This document shows, piece by piece, positions 33,299 through 41,497 of a DNA stretch of 48,186 bases. The notes beneath the pieces were generated by a model. That model saw nothing but the letters and a program-made list of their open reading frames with translations. It ran no database searches and had not been told where the DNA came from. The stretch covers positions 1 to 48,186 of the IMG/VR virus record IMGVR_UViG_3300037480_000036. One strand, given 5' to 3'. The translations under genes were made by a program, and so were the position numbers. Positions within the stretch are counted from its first letter, which is position 1. Each line of letters begins with the position of its first letter. Source of the stretch: a virus.

Positions 33299-35004
33299 TG
33301 ACCATGACTTATAACGATCTATACCCACATCAGAAAGTAGCATGTGGTGACATAGATAACCTGTTCAGTGCAGGTCATAAGAACGTGCTGAGTGTGCTTC
33401 CTACGGGAGCTGGTAAGACACTGGTTAAGGCTGAGTATGCACGTCGTTGTCAAGAACAAGACATGCGAACTCACTTACTGGCACACCGTGACGTACTACT
33501 GAGTCAAATATCTGATGCGCTGTGTATGATGGGTGTGTACCACAACTTCATCTGCTCTGCTAAGACTCAACGTGACATCACCAATGCCAACTTGAAGCAA
33601 CACGGTAATGCTTTCTACGATGAGCGCAGTAAAATATCTGTGGTCAGTGCAGTAACATTACGTGCAAGGCTGAAAAGTAAACAGGAACATGTTGCTGAAC
33701 AGTATGTCGGTATATGTTCACGAGTACAGTTCTGGCTGATGGATGAATCACATCATCTCACTGTTGGGTCATCGTGGGGAATTTGTGTTGAAGCCTATGG
33801 TGATGCTTTAGGTTTAGGTGTTACCGCTACACCGATACGTGGTGATCGTAAAGGTCTTGGTGATTATGCTGATGGTTATTTCACTGCCATGTCTGTTACT
33901 ACTAACATGTGGGAACTGATAAAAGCTGGTAAACTATCACCGTATAAAATATTCCAACCTAATGAACATATTGATCTGAGTGGCGTAACTGTTACTGCTG
34001 GTGGTGATTACAACAACAAGCAACTTGCTCAGAAAGTTAACAAGCGCAAAATTACTGGTTCTGCTGTTAGTCATTATCAACGTGTGCTAAGTGGTAAACG
34101 TGTTATTACTTTCGGTGTTGATATTGAACACTGTGCTGCCATCGCTAAACAGTTCAACGAAGCAGGTGTACCGTCTAAAGCTGTGAGCAGTAAGACACCA
34201 CTTGCTGAACGTAACCAAGCACTTGTTGATTTAGAAAGTGGTCTACTGCTTAACCTAGTGAACTGTGATCTATTTGGCGAGGGCTTCGATTGCTGTGCTG
34301 TTGAGGGTGCAATCATGCTACGACCAACACAGTCATACAGTCTGTATAAGCAACAGTTCGGGCGCATGTTACGTAAAGCTGAGGGTAAAACCCATGGCAT
34401 ATTACTGGATCACGTTGGCAACACACTTCACATGATGACCAAGTTCGGACTTGACTACCCACATGATGATCCTGAGTGGACACTTGACCGTGGTAGCAAA
34501 GGTAAAAAATCTGATGACGGTGAGAAGTTAGCTGAAACGGTCACGTGCACTGAGTGTGGGTTGTTCTACATTGCCAAAGATAATGATTGTTGTCCTGAGT
34601 GTGGTCACATCGTCACTGAGGAAGAATCGAAAGCTAAAGCACGTGAAATACAAGAAGTATCTGGTGAACTTGTTGAACTAAGTGTGGATGCGATCACAGA
34701 ACTAATGGCAGAACGTAGTAAAGTAGACCTATCACCTGAACAGTTTGGTCAACGTGTGCAGAACATGCCTAACGTAGCACGTTATGGTGCCATGAATCGC
34801 CACGCTAAACGGCAACATGCTCAGACAGTGTTACGTGATCGCATTCAACGATGGTGTGGCCATACAGCACGTGAAAACGGGTGGGATAAAGAGATGGTTC
34901 AACGTGAGTTCAACGTACAGTTCGGTATGAACGTGATGAAAGCAGTTGTACTCAGTGAACGTGAAGCTAACGAATTAACAGAGAGAATACCTTATGTCCA
35001 GTAG
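33298..35004 (+). CDS. Superfamily 2 DNA/RNA helicase with zinc-finger insert
   Basis: A 568-residue helicase. Walker A LPTGAGKT near residue 34, DESH box LMDESHHL near 146, motif III LGVTATP near 178 and motif VI QQFGRMLRKAEG near 350 are all present. A four-Cys finger CTECG...CCPECGH lies near 417-440. This layout (YprA/UvsW-like DExH with C-terminal zinc finger) suits unwinding of branched DNA during replication or repair. It starts in TAATG overlap with the small basic gene. Confidence 0.92.
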   Translation: MTMTYNDLYPHQKVACGDIDNLFSAGHKNVLSVLPTGAGKTLVKAEYARRCQEQDMRTHLLAHRDVLLSQISDALCMMGVYHNFICSAKTQRDITNANLKQHGNAFYDERSKISVVSAVTLRARLKSKQEHVAEQYVGICSRVQFWLMDESHHLTVGSSWGICVEAYGDALGLGVTATPIRGDRKGLGDYADGYFTAMSVTTNMWELIKAGKLSPYKIFQPNEHIDLSGVTVTAGGDYNNKQLAQKVNKRKITGSAVSHYQRVLSGKRVITFGVDIEHCAAIAKQFNEAGVPSKAVSSKTPLAERNQALVDLESGLLLNLVNCDLFGEGFDCCAVEGAIMLRPTQSYSLYKQQFGRMLRKAEGKTHGILLDHVGNTLHMMTKFGLDYPHDDPEWTLDRGSKGKKSDDGEKLAETVTCTECGLFYIAKDNDCCPECGHIVTEEESKAKAREIQEVSGELVELSVDAITELMAERSKVDLSPEQFGQRVQNMPNVARYGAMNRHAKRQHAQTVLRDRIQRWCGHTARENGWDKEMVQREFNVQFGMNVMKAVVLSEREANELTERIPYVQ

Positions 35005-35407
35005 AGAGATTAAATTTAGAGCGTACTGCAAGCCTGACGGTCTTATGTATGATGTTTACAGCGTGGAGTTTGTTGCAGGTGGTATGAAAGTCTATGGTAC
35101 AGGTGTGTACATCGGCAACGGATGGGCCAGTGAGCGAGGTAAATTCAAACACGAATGCGATGTTGAGTTAATGCAATTCACGGGATTAACCGATAAAAAC
35201 GGCGTTGAGATTTATGAGGGTGATTTGATAACAAACGGCAGTGGTCGTATTGCGCAGGTTGTGTGGCATAACCCACAGGCTACATTTGATTGCGTGTGCA
35301 AGGTGTCACCCAAAGGAAGCACCCCGCATGGTTTTACAAATAACATGTGGCAATACGCATGTGAAGTAATCGGCAACATTCACCAAAACCCTGAGTTACT
35401 ACCATGA
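34994..35407 (+). CDS. YopX-like protein
   Basis: A 137-residue protein matching the YopX pattern: REIKFRAYCKPDGLMYDV at the start, LMQFTGLTDKNGVEIYEGDLI near 57 and CEVIGNIHQNPELL at the end. The family is common in phages and has no settled function. The start overlaps the helicase end by 11 nt, and its stop overlaps the next gene (ATGA). Confidence 0.88.
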   Translation: MSSREIKFRAYCKPDGLMYDVYSVEFVAGGMKVYGTGVYIGNGWASERGKFKHECDVELMQFTGLTDKNGVEIYEGDLITNGSGRIAQVVWHNPQATFDCVCKVSPKGSTPHGFTNNMWQYACEVIGNIHQNPELLP

Positions 35408-35556
35408 ACCTGTTCCAACGACGTTACTGGTGCTGGTTATTAGGTCACGTACCTGATGACGCAGTATCAGCTCGCAGAACAGAAAACGATCTATGTAACG
35501 TGCCACTGTACAAGTGGTGCAAGCATTGTTCACATAACTTAGGAGAAGATGAATGA
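35404..35556 (+). CDS. Small Cys/Trp-rich protein
   Basis: A 50-residue frame found by reading, coupled by overlaps at both ends (ATGA at 35404 and at 35553). It has a Trp-Cys-Trp start (RRYWCWLLGHV) and a CKHCSHN cluster near residue 39, suggesting metal binding together with Cys31. Unknown role. Confidence 0.62.
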   Translation: MNLFQRRYWCWLLGHVPDDAVSARRTENDLCNVPLYKWCKHCSHNLGEDE

Positions 35557-35759
35557 CCAGTATCGCAGGGCGTTTCAGAGCTTCTTACATATCACATCAT
35601 AAGAGAAGTAATTTCTGTTACTTCTCATTACGTAATAAAGCTAAAGCTAAAGCCATTATGTCAACTCAATATGGCGATGATGTGAAGCACCATTATGAAG
35701 ATGGTAGTGTGTTGTTAGAGCGTAAAATAGTACGTGAATTACAAGTGTTTAAGGGATAA
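35553..35759 (+). CDS. Hypothetical basic protein
   Basis: A 68-residue protein of mixed basic character (FRASYISHHKRSNFCYFSL, then KAKAKAIM) with an acidic middle. It starts in ATGA overlap, with AGGAG about 10 nt upstream. Not recognised. It is part of a run of small, tightly packed genes between the YopX-like gene and the endolysin. Confidence 0.6.
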   Translation: MTSIAGRFRASYISHHKRSNFCYFSLRNKAKAKAIMSTQYGDDVKHHYEDGSVLLERKIVRELQVFKG

Positions 35760-35765
35760 TCAGTT

Positions 35766-36104
35766 ATGAAATTCAATACGTCGTGCTTCAGTGAAGCATC
35801 GATAATAGTCACAAAACATGCAAGAGAAAGGCTACATGAACGATTACCTGAACTGTGTAACGGTAGCTTCCACGATGTAATAGTCAATGCAGTACCTTCG
35901 AGTGTTGTGGTTAACGCACGTGTTGAAGGTGATGATATTGTGTTGTACGTGACAAATGGTATGTTAGGCATGGTGATGAAAGGCCATCAAGGTCGAATGT
36001 CAGTAGTCACATGTGTACAGAGTGTGCTGTGGGAACATAAGCGTAGTAAAAAAACAGAAAAATATCGTAAACAACGTATTAAACAACTTGTAGGGGTAAT
36101 GTAA
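35766..36104 (+). CDS. Hypothetical protein with HARERLHERL motif
   Basis: A 112-residue protein. Residues about 16-28 (TKHARERLHERLP) resemble the start of DUF4258- or RelE-like small proteins, then a beta-rich middle (SSVVVNARVEGDDIVLYVTNG) and a Lys-rich C terminus. A RelE/ParE-type fold is possible but no antitoxin neighbour is evident. It overlaps the next gene in a TAATG. Confidence 0.55.
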   Translation: MKFNTSCFSEASIIVTKHARERLHERLPELCNGSFHDVIVNAVPSSVVVNARVEGDDIVLYVTNGMLGMVMKGHQGRMSVVTCVQSVLWEHKRSKKTEKYRKQRIKQLVGVM

Positions 36105-36361
36105 TGCAGACGTACTATGTGAATAAGGTTCCGTTTTTAAAACCAGGCACACCACCGCCGAACATGGCTGATGAATGTGTGGATCTTAAAGAATCAATTA
36201 AAACTAACTGTAACGTAATACCTACAGGTACTCTTTTTGAGTGCTTGCTCCATGATGGGTGTTTTATGTACATGGCTTGGTCAGGGGGTGTTGTTAACAT
36301 AATAGCACAAGAGGTGAAAGTGTTATTTGATGAAGTACAAATAACACCAGCAAAGGGGTAA
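36104..36361 (+). CDS. Hypothetical protein
   Basis: An 85-residue protein, beta-rich, beginning MQTYYVNKVPFLKPGTPPPN and having two Cys near the middle (CNVIPTGTLFECLLHDGCF). Not recognised. It is coupled upstream by TAATG and followed 4 nt later by the endolysin gene, so it may share its late expression. Confidence 0.55.
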   Translation: MQTYYVNKVPFLKPGTPPPNMADECVDLKESIKTNCNVIPTGTLFECLLHDGCFMYMAWSGGVVNIIAQEVKVLFDEVQITPAKG

Positions 36362-36365
36362 TGTA

Positions 36366-36764
36366 ATGCAGACAGAACATTTCGGTACACAGGATAAGAT
36401 GATACCTTGTCCTTGTTGTGGTCAAGGGGAACTATCACCGGGTATGCACGTTGTGCTTGAGTTGGTTCGTATCCATTTCAACGCACCTGTAACCATCAAC
36501 TCTGGTTGTCGTTGTCGTGAACACCACTTGGTCATATATGCCAGGTTAGGTAAAGAAGCACCTGAACATAGTGACCACCTAATGGATGAACGATACTGGT
36601 CACATGGCGCTGATATTGTTGTGAAAGGTCACACACCTATGGAAGTGTACAATTACCTTAACAACGCCCCGTTTGCCAGTGTGTTAGCTCTCGGTGTCTA
36701 TGAGTGGGGTGTACATGTTGGTTTACGTGATGGTTGTAAACGATGGGGGATCTTGAAAGCCTAA
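36366..36764 (+). CDS. Peptidase M15-like endolysin
   Basis: A 132-residue probable cell-wall peptidase. The M15 pattern is visible: APVTINSGCRCREHH near 40, zinc ligands in EHSDH (about 69) and HGADIVV (about 79), and the last ligand in YEWGVHVGLRDG near 117. An N-terminal CPCCGQG cluster matches M15_3-type phage enzymes. It should cleave peptide stems of peptidoglycan for lysis or release. The long insert between the first His and GAD is unusual. It heads the lysis cassette. Confidence 0.8.
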   Translation: MQTEHFGTQDKMIPCPCCGQGELSPGMHVVLELVRIHFNAPVTINSGCRCREHHLVIYARLGKEAPEHSDHLMDERYWSHGADIVVKGHTPMEVYNYLNNAPFASVLALGVYEWGVHVGLRDGCKRWGILKA

Positions 36765-36777
36765 CCCCGTAGTGCTA

Positions 36778-36808
36778 TTGTGTGGTTAATAACCGATTAA
36801 CCACACAA
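36778..36808 (+). promoter_or_regulatory. 13-bp perfect hairpin before the lysis membrane-protein gene
   Basis: TTGTGTGGTTAAT-AACCG-ATTAACCACACAA. The second arm ends at the AAGG ribosome site of the 36819 gene. There is no T run, so it is more likely a translation- or stability-control hairpin than a terminator. Confidence 0.7.
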
Positions 36809-36818
36809 GGCGCTTATC

Positions 36819-37049
36819 ATGCAAGAACTCATCGATACTTTACTGAATTATTTACTTACAACACCTTATGGACAATACGTTACATTGACTGTGTTTGCCA
36901 TGTTCGTTGTTCAGCAGGTGTTACCGCACTTACCACCTAATATCACTTCTAAAATTCCTAACTGGATCATGGTCATTATCAACGTGATTGCTGGTCGTTA
37001 TAAGCATACAGAGAACAAAAACACTGATATTAAAGGTAATATTAAGTGA
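36819..37049 (+). CDS. Small membrane protein of the lysis cassette (holin-like)
   Basis: A 76-residue protein with a hydrophobic segment YVTLTVFAMFVVQQVLPHL (about 20-38), a second weaker one IMVIINVIAG (about 50-60) and a charged tail. It sits between endolysin and spanin-like genes. It could be a holin, an antiholin or an accessory protein; the 37339 protein is the better holin candidate. AAGGCG serves as its ribosome site, abutting the hairpin. Confidence 0.6.
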   Translation: MQELIDTLLNYLLTTPYGQYVTLTVFAMFVVQQVLPHLPPNITSKIPNWIMVIINVIAGRYKHTENKNTDIKGNIK

Positions 37050-37234
37050 ATTATGTATCATTTCTGATCCGTTTACTTGAGGTGTTAGCCAATGTGTTTA
37101 ACAGATCTAAGAAGAAAAAGTACGCTGAAGATCCTGCTGGTACTATCGCTAACGACCCTGATGGCAGGGTGCGCGAGTCCGACAAGACCTTCAGTGACTT
37201 GGCCAACGAAACTGAACGTGATAAAACTGGCTGA
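37046..37234 (+). CDS. Inner spanin-like or accessory lysis protein
   Basis: A 62-residue protein starting with GTG in a GTGA overlap. An N-terminal amphipathic or membrane segment (YVSFLIRLLEVLANVFN) is followed by KKKK and an acidic tail containing EDPAGTIANDPDGRV, a pattern I know from small phage proteins next to Rz1-like genes. A second gene is embedded in another frame from 37092. Inner-spanin role is plausible but the protein is short for that. Confidence 0.6.
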   Translation: MNYVSFLIRLLEVLANVFNRSKKKKYAEDPAGTIANDPDGRVRESDKTFSDLANETERDKTG

Positions 37235-37307
37235 TGGTGGCGTGTGTTTAGATGCTGAGTCTGCTATCCGACTCGCAGAGTTGAGGGCTGACATTGAAGC
37301 CCTTTGA
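37092..37307 (+). CDS. Rz1-like lipoprotein (outer spanin)
   Basis: A 71-residue protein embedded in a different frame of the preceding gene, the classic Rz/Rz1 arrangement. It has a signal peptide (RRKSTLKILLVLSLTT) and lipobox LMAGC ending at Cys27, then a Pro-containing segment PTRPSVTWP and a closing GGVCLDAESAIRLAEL helix typical of this group. It would be lipid-anchored in the outer membrane and fuse membranes at lysis. Confidence 0.82.
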   Translation: MCLTDLRRKSTLKILLVLSLTTLMAGCASPTRPSVTWPTKLNVIKLADGGVCLDAESAIRLAELRADIEAL

Positions 37308-37338
37308 ATATATACTAGCAACCACGGATAAATAATAT

Positions 37339-37680
37339 ATGAGCGATAAAATGCCACATGATAAACTAGGATTAATGGAGCGACTATTTGAATACGGGGT
37401 TTTCGGCTACGTATGGTTGATCATAATCTCTATTTGGGGTGGCACAGTTCGTTACATTATCGAAGTTCGCAAAGGTGAACGTCCATCTTTCATGTCGTGG
37501 GTATATGAAGCATGTGTTAGTGGTTTTGTAGGTGTTATCACTGCTATGGTTTGCCAGTATTATGCGTTAGATTTCTTAATTACTTCAGCTATCACAGGTG
37601 TTGCTGCTCACAATGGAACCAGAACACTATACGTACTAACTGAAGTAATTAAGAAGCGCATTAATAAGGAGTTGGGTTAG
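37339..37680 (+). CDS. Holin, LydA-like family
   Basis: A 113-residue membrane protein with three hydrophobic segments: VWLIIISIWGGTVRYI (about 25-40), FVGVITAMVCQYYALDFLI (about 63-81) and SAITGVAAHNGTRTLYVL (about 82-99). The GGTVRYI and HNGTR motifs match LydA-type holins. It permeabilises the inner membrane at lysis time. It ends the forward lysis block with a 4-nt convergent overlap with the HAD gene. Confidence 0.83.
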   Translation: MSDKMPHDKLGLMERLFEYGVFGYVWLIIISIWGGTVRYIIEVRKGERPSFMSWVYEACVSGFVGVITAMVCQYYALDFLITSAITGVAAHNGTRTLYVLTEVIKKRINKELG

Positions 37681-38252
37681 ACCTTCACCACCTTATAACC
37701 AGCATCAGTCAACACGTTCACGTTGTCATCTTGATCATCAAACGCACCTATAATATCGTGCGTTTTACTTATCTCGTTGAACTCATCCAACTTAACTAAC
37801 GTGTGACAGCGATTGTCGTTTATCTTGCGCATGTGAACATAACCAATTGGCAATCCTGCACTCATCAGCGCATCAAGTGTTTCACCTATCCCATCTTCAC
37901 AACGTGATGTGACGTAACGAATTTCCATGTCTGTCTTAGCTATTGCACGTGCTATGATTGCCACGTGTTCGATGACTGTATCTAAGTGACACGCTTTGTT
38001 CCACTCAGTCCAGTTTTCTGTACGTGATGGATCATCTGGTATCAAGTGTTCACGTGCTGAGTTATCGAACAACGTACCGTCAAGATCGAACACGTAACAC
38101 TCCTGCTTAATCAACGTCAGTTGTTCACGTGGTTTACCACCGATAACATAGAACTCACCAGGTGAGCGTTCTACTGACCACCAACACTGACCTGATTCTA
38201 ATATCTTCTTGATGTAACGCTTTCCATCAGCGTTCTGGTAATATGTTTCCAT
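37677..38252 (-). CDS. HAD-family phosphatase, polynucleotide phosphatase-like
   Basis: A 191-residue protein. HAD motifs: I YVFDLDGTLFDN near 52, II YVTSR near 112, III Lys in LVKLDEF near 152, IV IGAFDDQDDNV near 168. The order and short cap resemble the 3'-phosphatase half of T4-type polynucleotide kinase and related phage nucleotidases. It may clean 3' ends of DNA or RNA, or act on nucleotides. Last gene of the modification operon, downstream of the methylase-like gene. Confidence 0.85.
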   Translation of the reverse strand: METYYQNADGKRYIKKILESGQCWWSVERSPGEFYVIGGKPREQLTLIKQECYVFDLDGTLFDNSAREHLIPDDPSRTENWTEWNKACHLDTVIEHVAIIARAIAKTDMEIRYVTSRCEDGIGETLDALMSAGLPIGYVHMRKINDNRCHTLVKLDEFNEISKTHDIIGAFDDQDDNVNVLTDAGYKVVKV

Positions 38253-38262
38253 TATATATCCT

Positions 38263-38880
38263 CTACGGGTTAGCTAATTTGAATGCTTGTGCAAAGCCTG
38301 GTGAACATAGACTGCGTAAGTCAGCATCACACTTGATACGGTCCTTACACCAGTCGAATTCAGGCATGTGTTGTATTGCTGACTTATGTAGTATTGCTAG
38401 TGATGGCATTGTGTCTCTATCACGGATATACAACCCATCACGTAACACCACATCTTCACGTTTCAACACTGTTGCTGGTGGCTTGTTGAACTTACCCCAT
38501 AGTGCTGTTTGTTTGGTCCAAGGTGAACCGTACTGCCAAGGTTGGTACGTTAGGTCTGGTTTACCTAAGAACTCTCGTAAGCGACCCTTGGCTGGGTTTT
38601 CTATCACGTGCCATTCGGGTTGTGCTTGCTCGATGATACGTAAACAGTGGTTGACCATTATCATACCTTTCTCAAGATCCCCTACCTTGTGAAAACCATC
38701 TGCTGTGCTGAACTCTGTACATACAGGATTAGCAATAACACCGTGGTACTTAGCACGAGGTATGAAGTTCTCAACACCTATACGAATACCAACCTTGAAC
38801 ACGTTGTAGTTATCATCGAGCTGGTAGAAACGTGAGTCAGCACCTAAGTCAGCGCAAAGGTGCAAGATGTTACGCTTCAT
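38263..38880 (-). CDS. Short DNA cytosine-C5 methyltransferase-like protein
   Basis: A 205-residue protein. It has a motif I-like start ILHLCADLGADSRFY, catalytic-type VIANPVCTEFS (Cys near residue 54), EWHVIENPAKGRLREFLG near 90 (ENV replaced by ENP) and PWTKQTALWGKF near 119 in the place of motif VIII. The target-recognition domain is absent. It could methylate or hydroxymethylate cytosine, or use another C5 chemistry. The start overlaps the glycosyltransferase stop by ATGA, which suggests they act together. Confidence 0.75.
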   Translation of the reverse strand: MKRNILHLCADLGADSRFYQLDDNYNVFKVGIRIGVENFIPRAKYHGVIANPVCTEFSTADGFHKVGDLEKGMIMVNHCLRIIEQAQPEWHVIENPAKGRLREFLGKPDLTYQPWQYGSPWTKQTALWGKFNKPPATVLKREDVVLRDGLYIRDRDTMPSLAILHKSAIQHMPEFDWCKDRIKCDADLRSLCSPGFAQAFKLANP

Positions 38881-40046
38881 AACTTCTCCACCATTATTAA
38901 CCCGTAATTATCAACACCAATGAAATCCTGGGTACCACTTTTAATCAACTTGTTGCCTTTGAATGGCTTATAGTTAACATGATGATGGTGTCTATTGAAG
39001 CGCCACACAACACTTGCTACGTCAGGGTGTAAGTCGGCTATCATTTGCGATTTTGGTAGTGTACCCTCATCTGCATAAAACTCTTTAGTGTTACCGCCTT
39101 TCATTCGCTGTGTTGTAACCTTACCACATAGAAAGGCGTTAAATTGAATTGTGCATAAACCATCTTTCAGCACTCTAAGTGATAGGTCTGTATCTTCGTT
39201 GTATCTACCGCGCCAAGGGTAATCAAACGAGTTGTCAATCAGCAAACATGAGTAAATTCTAGTGTTCATTACAAGCGGTGGCACTGCGTCTGTCTTTTTG
39301 CAGAATGAATAATAATTCAAGCCTGACACAGGAACGTTTGAGTACCTATCAACAAAATCCTCTGCTGCTAATAACGTAGCGCCAGTCTCAACTTCGTATT
39401 TCTCGTTTTTATTCAGATAGTGAAAAGCATCTAAGTTATCATCCATGACCCAGTGCTTTTTGAACCCGTTATCAACAGAGTGTTGCTTGCAGAAATTGCG
39501 CGCTGCTCCTGGGCCTTTGCTTCGCGCACCACCTAATTCATCACAAGTATCATAACTATCAAGATATGATTGCGGTAAGGTTATCACTGTTGCGCTTATG
39601 TTTGATTTAAGCAGGTATTCACCGTATTCGCTAGCCTCAACCACTAGATAGTGATCAACCCCCATTTTGTGCAGCGCCTTTGTTGTTAACCCGTTATCAA
39701 CCCTACCCTTTGATACTATGTAAACTGGGTATTTTGGTTGCACTCTTTCGGTTGTAATGTATTTCTTTTTAATGCCACCCCAATGTGATTTGAAAGGGAA
39801 CCATATCGACTTTGTTTTCTCTGTTATTTTTTGACTAACAACGTCGGCAAACAGCGACCTTTGTGATGTGATACTGTTAAACCCAAGGTTAAAACATCGA
39901 AACTTAAAAGTGTCATGGTCTTGCTTATTCTCAAATCTTACAAATAAATACGACCCACCAATAAAGGTTATCTTCTCTTTCGCGTAAGGCTCCTTCTTTT
40001 TCTGTATAAACTCAGGCATTCCAACCCATTCTGACTTAATATTCAC
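38877..40046 (-). CDS. TET-associated-type glycosyltransferase (TAGT-like), DNA modification
   Basis: About 389 residues. The catalytic region matches the TAGT group: YPVYIVSKGRVDNGLTTKAL, then VDHYLVVEASEYGEYL, GPGAARNFCKQHS, HWVMDDNLDAFHYLN (DxD-like), and RGRYNEDTDLSLRVLKDG, GGNTKEFYADEG, FNRHHHHVNY. Such enzymes attach sugars to hydroxymethylated pyrimidines in phage DNA. I prefer GTG 40046, in GTGA overlap with the previous stop and 7 nt after GGAGG, over a GTG at 40079. The N-terminal about 110 residues are an extra, unrecognised region. Confidence 0.85.
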   Translation of the reverse strand: MNIKSEWVGMPEFIQKKKEPYAKEKITFIGGSYLFVRFENKQDHDTFKFRCFNLGFNSITSQRSLFADVVSQKITEKTKSIWFPFKSHWGGIKKKYITTERVQPKYPVYIVSKGRVDNGLTTKALHKMGVDHYLVVEASEYGEYLLKSNISATVITLPQSYLDSYDTCDELGGARSKGPGAARNFCKQHSVDNGFKKHWVMDDNLDAFHYLNKNEKYEVETGATLLAAEDFVDRYSNVPVSGLNYYSFCKKTDAVPPLVMNTRIYSCLLIDNSFDYPWRGRYNEDTDLSLRVLKDGLCTIQFNAFLCGKVTTQRMKGGNTKEFYADEGTLPKSQMIADLHPDVASVVWRFNRHHHHVNYKPFKGNKLIKSGTQDFIGVDNYGLIMVEKL

Positions 40047-40510
40047 TTCTCCACCTCCCAAGGCGCTAAAAACTCCCACGCACCTAACTTCATAAACAGG
40101 TCGTACATGGCATCGTTGTCGTACAGTGCATCAACAGGTCGTGCAATCCAACCAAGTGATACGAACTGTTGCTTGTTGAAGTCGTTGATCATCTTGTCGT
40201 GGTGATGGCGTAGTGACTTGTTGATCTGGCTTGAATAGAACTTACCAGGTGGTGCTACATCTCTCGTTTTCCAGTACGAACCACCTGTAGGACATCGACC
40301 ACACACAAACAACAACACTGACCAGTTGTGCTTCACCTCAGTCATGTCACGCATGACTTCCACAGCTTTCTCACGTGTAAGTGATGGTGAGTTGAGCGTG
40401 TTCATGTTGATGATCTCACACTTGTCACCGGGTAGTAGGGTGACAGCCAAGTTACGCACGTTCTTACGCGCCATTATCGTTTGTTGTACTAGTTTACTTT
40501 TGTTTTTCAT
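40043..40510 (-). CDS. Unknown protein, first gene of the modification operon
   Basis: A 155-residue basic protein starting at ATG 40510 after AGGAGAC. It has a C-rich VCGRCPTGGSYW segment near 69, a His cluster SLRHHHDKMIND near 99 and a conserved-looking LGWIARPVDALYDNDAMYDLFMKLGAWEFLAPWE end. It is not a recognisable TET/JBP oxygenase. It is directly behind CRP-type promoter D and coupled to the glycosyltransferase, so a role in DNA modification is possible. Confidence 0.6.
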   Translation of the reverse strand: MKNKSKLVQQTIMARKNVRNLAVTLLPGDKCEIINMNTLNSPSLTREKAVEVMRDMTEVKHNWSVLLFVCGRCPTGGSYWKTRDVAPPGKFYSSQINKSLRHHHDKMINDFNKQQFVSLGWIARPVDALYDNDAMYDLFMKLGAWEFLAPWEVEK

Positions 40511-40544
40511 GTGCAGGGGTCTCCTATCTGATTAACGTAAGGTG

Positions 40545-40587
40545 ATTATATATAACCACCCTGTCAATTACTGTGAGGTTGGTCACG
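40545..40587 (-). promoter_or_regulatory. CRP-type class II promoter D, for the DNA-modification operon
   Basis: Read on the reverse strand: CGTGA-CCAACC-TCACA at 40587-40572, exactly 21 nt, then a consensus TATAAT at 40550-40545. A second, N7-spaced copy TGTGA-TAACGGT-TCACA lies at 40592-40608. This is the strongest -10 of the set. Confidence 0.8.
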
Positions 40588-41493
40588 TTACTGTGATAAC
40601 GGTTCACATGACTCTGAACACGAACCAGTGTCGTTCATCTTGGTAAAACGAACTCGACGGTACAGTTCATCACGTGTTGAACCTTCAAACTGTTGCAGTG
40701 TTTGTTCGATGGTGCAGTTCTTGCGGTACATGATCTTAGACATCTTACGAGCAATCATGTCTAGCAATACACCGTTGACATCTGGTATTAATAACCCTTT
40801 CGTTTCGATGTATTTCTGTGTACGCGATTCAACTAAACGAACGTCATCATGTTCAATAGTGTTGATCCACTGTTTTAGTGTTTCAGGTTCATCGCGTCCT
40901 GCCAGTGCTAGTTTTATGTCTGACTTCTTAGGGCAGAACACACAGTTACCCAAGTGTTCCTCAATGCCTAAGTCGAAGTCCTGCTCACTCCACCAATCAA
41001 GTACATCTTCTTTGCTGAAGTCAGATAGTTCAGCAAGGTAACGCAATGTTGTTGACTCACCGATCTTTAAGCGGTCTGGTTCGTCAGCACGAATACCTAA
41101 CCATGTGACGTAGTTGTTCTTACCGTACTTCTCATCACAATACTTCTTGAACGGGCGAGACTTCAGACGTTCACTGCAAAACATGCCTCCTTGGTATGGG
41201 GTGCCGTACTTAGCCATCATCTGTAAGAACGGTATGAAGTCCAACTTACATTTACTCAATGGCACTACATGATACCCAACTCCCTTGTTGAGAGGTCGTG
41301 AGTAATCACCACGTAAACATGTGATGTTGAATCCGAACTGTTCGTTACACATTCTGATGAAATCATACGTTGCAGGGTGTTCAAAACCTGTGTCCATGAA
41401 CACTATTTCAACAGCATCACCAAACAGTCGCTTCATCACCACACACAGGTAGGCAGATGTTCTACCTCCTGAGAAACTGACTATGTGCTTCAT
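40588..41493 (-). CDS. PAPS reductase-like PP-loop ATPase
   Basis: A 301-residue protein. The PP-loop HIVSFSGGRTSAYL opens it, and FMDTGFEHPATYDF near 33 and GIRADEPDR near 125 match phage PAPS-reductase-type proteins. CVFCPKKSD near 172 could bind metal or Fe-S. Related enzymes activate a substrate with ATP, as in sulfate reduction, tRNA thiolation or DndC-type DNA phosphorothioation; here the substrate is unknown. I use ATG 41493 (GGGAG upstream, 4 nt from the previous stop) instead of a start 66 nt further out. Confidence 0.86.
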   Translation of the reverse strand: MKHIVSFSGGRTSAYLCVVMKRLFGDAVEIVFMDTGFEHPATYDFIRMCNEQFGFNITCLRGDYSRPLNKGVGYHVVPLSKCKLDFIPFLQMMAKYGTPYQGGMFCSERLKSRPFKKYCDEKYGKNNYVTWLGIRADEPDRLKIGESTTLRYLAELSDFSKEDVLDWWSEQDFDLGIEEHLGNCVFCPKKSDIKLALAGRDEPETLKQWINTIEHDDVRLVESRTQKYIETKGLLIPDVNGVLLDMIARKMSKIMYRKNCTIEQTLQQFEGSTRDELYRRVRFTKMNDTGSCSESCEPLSQ

Positions 41494-41497
41494 GACA

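Noticed and set aside
40592-40608. Second full CRP site in tandem at promoter D
   Set aside because: The half-sites are 7 nt apart in place of 6, which is poor for CRP; mentioned but not counted in the set.
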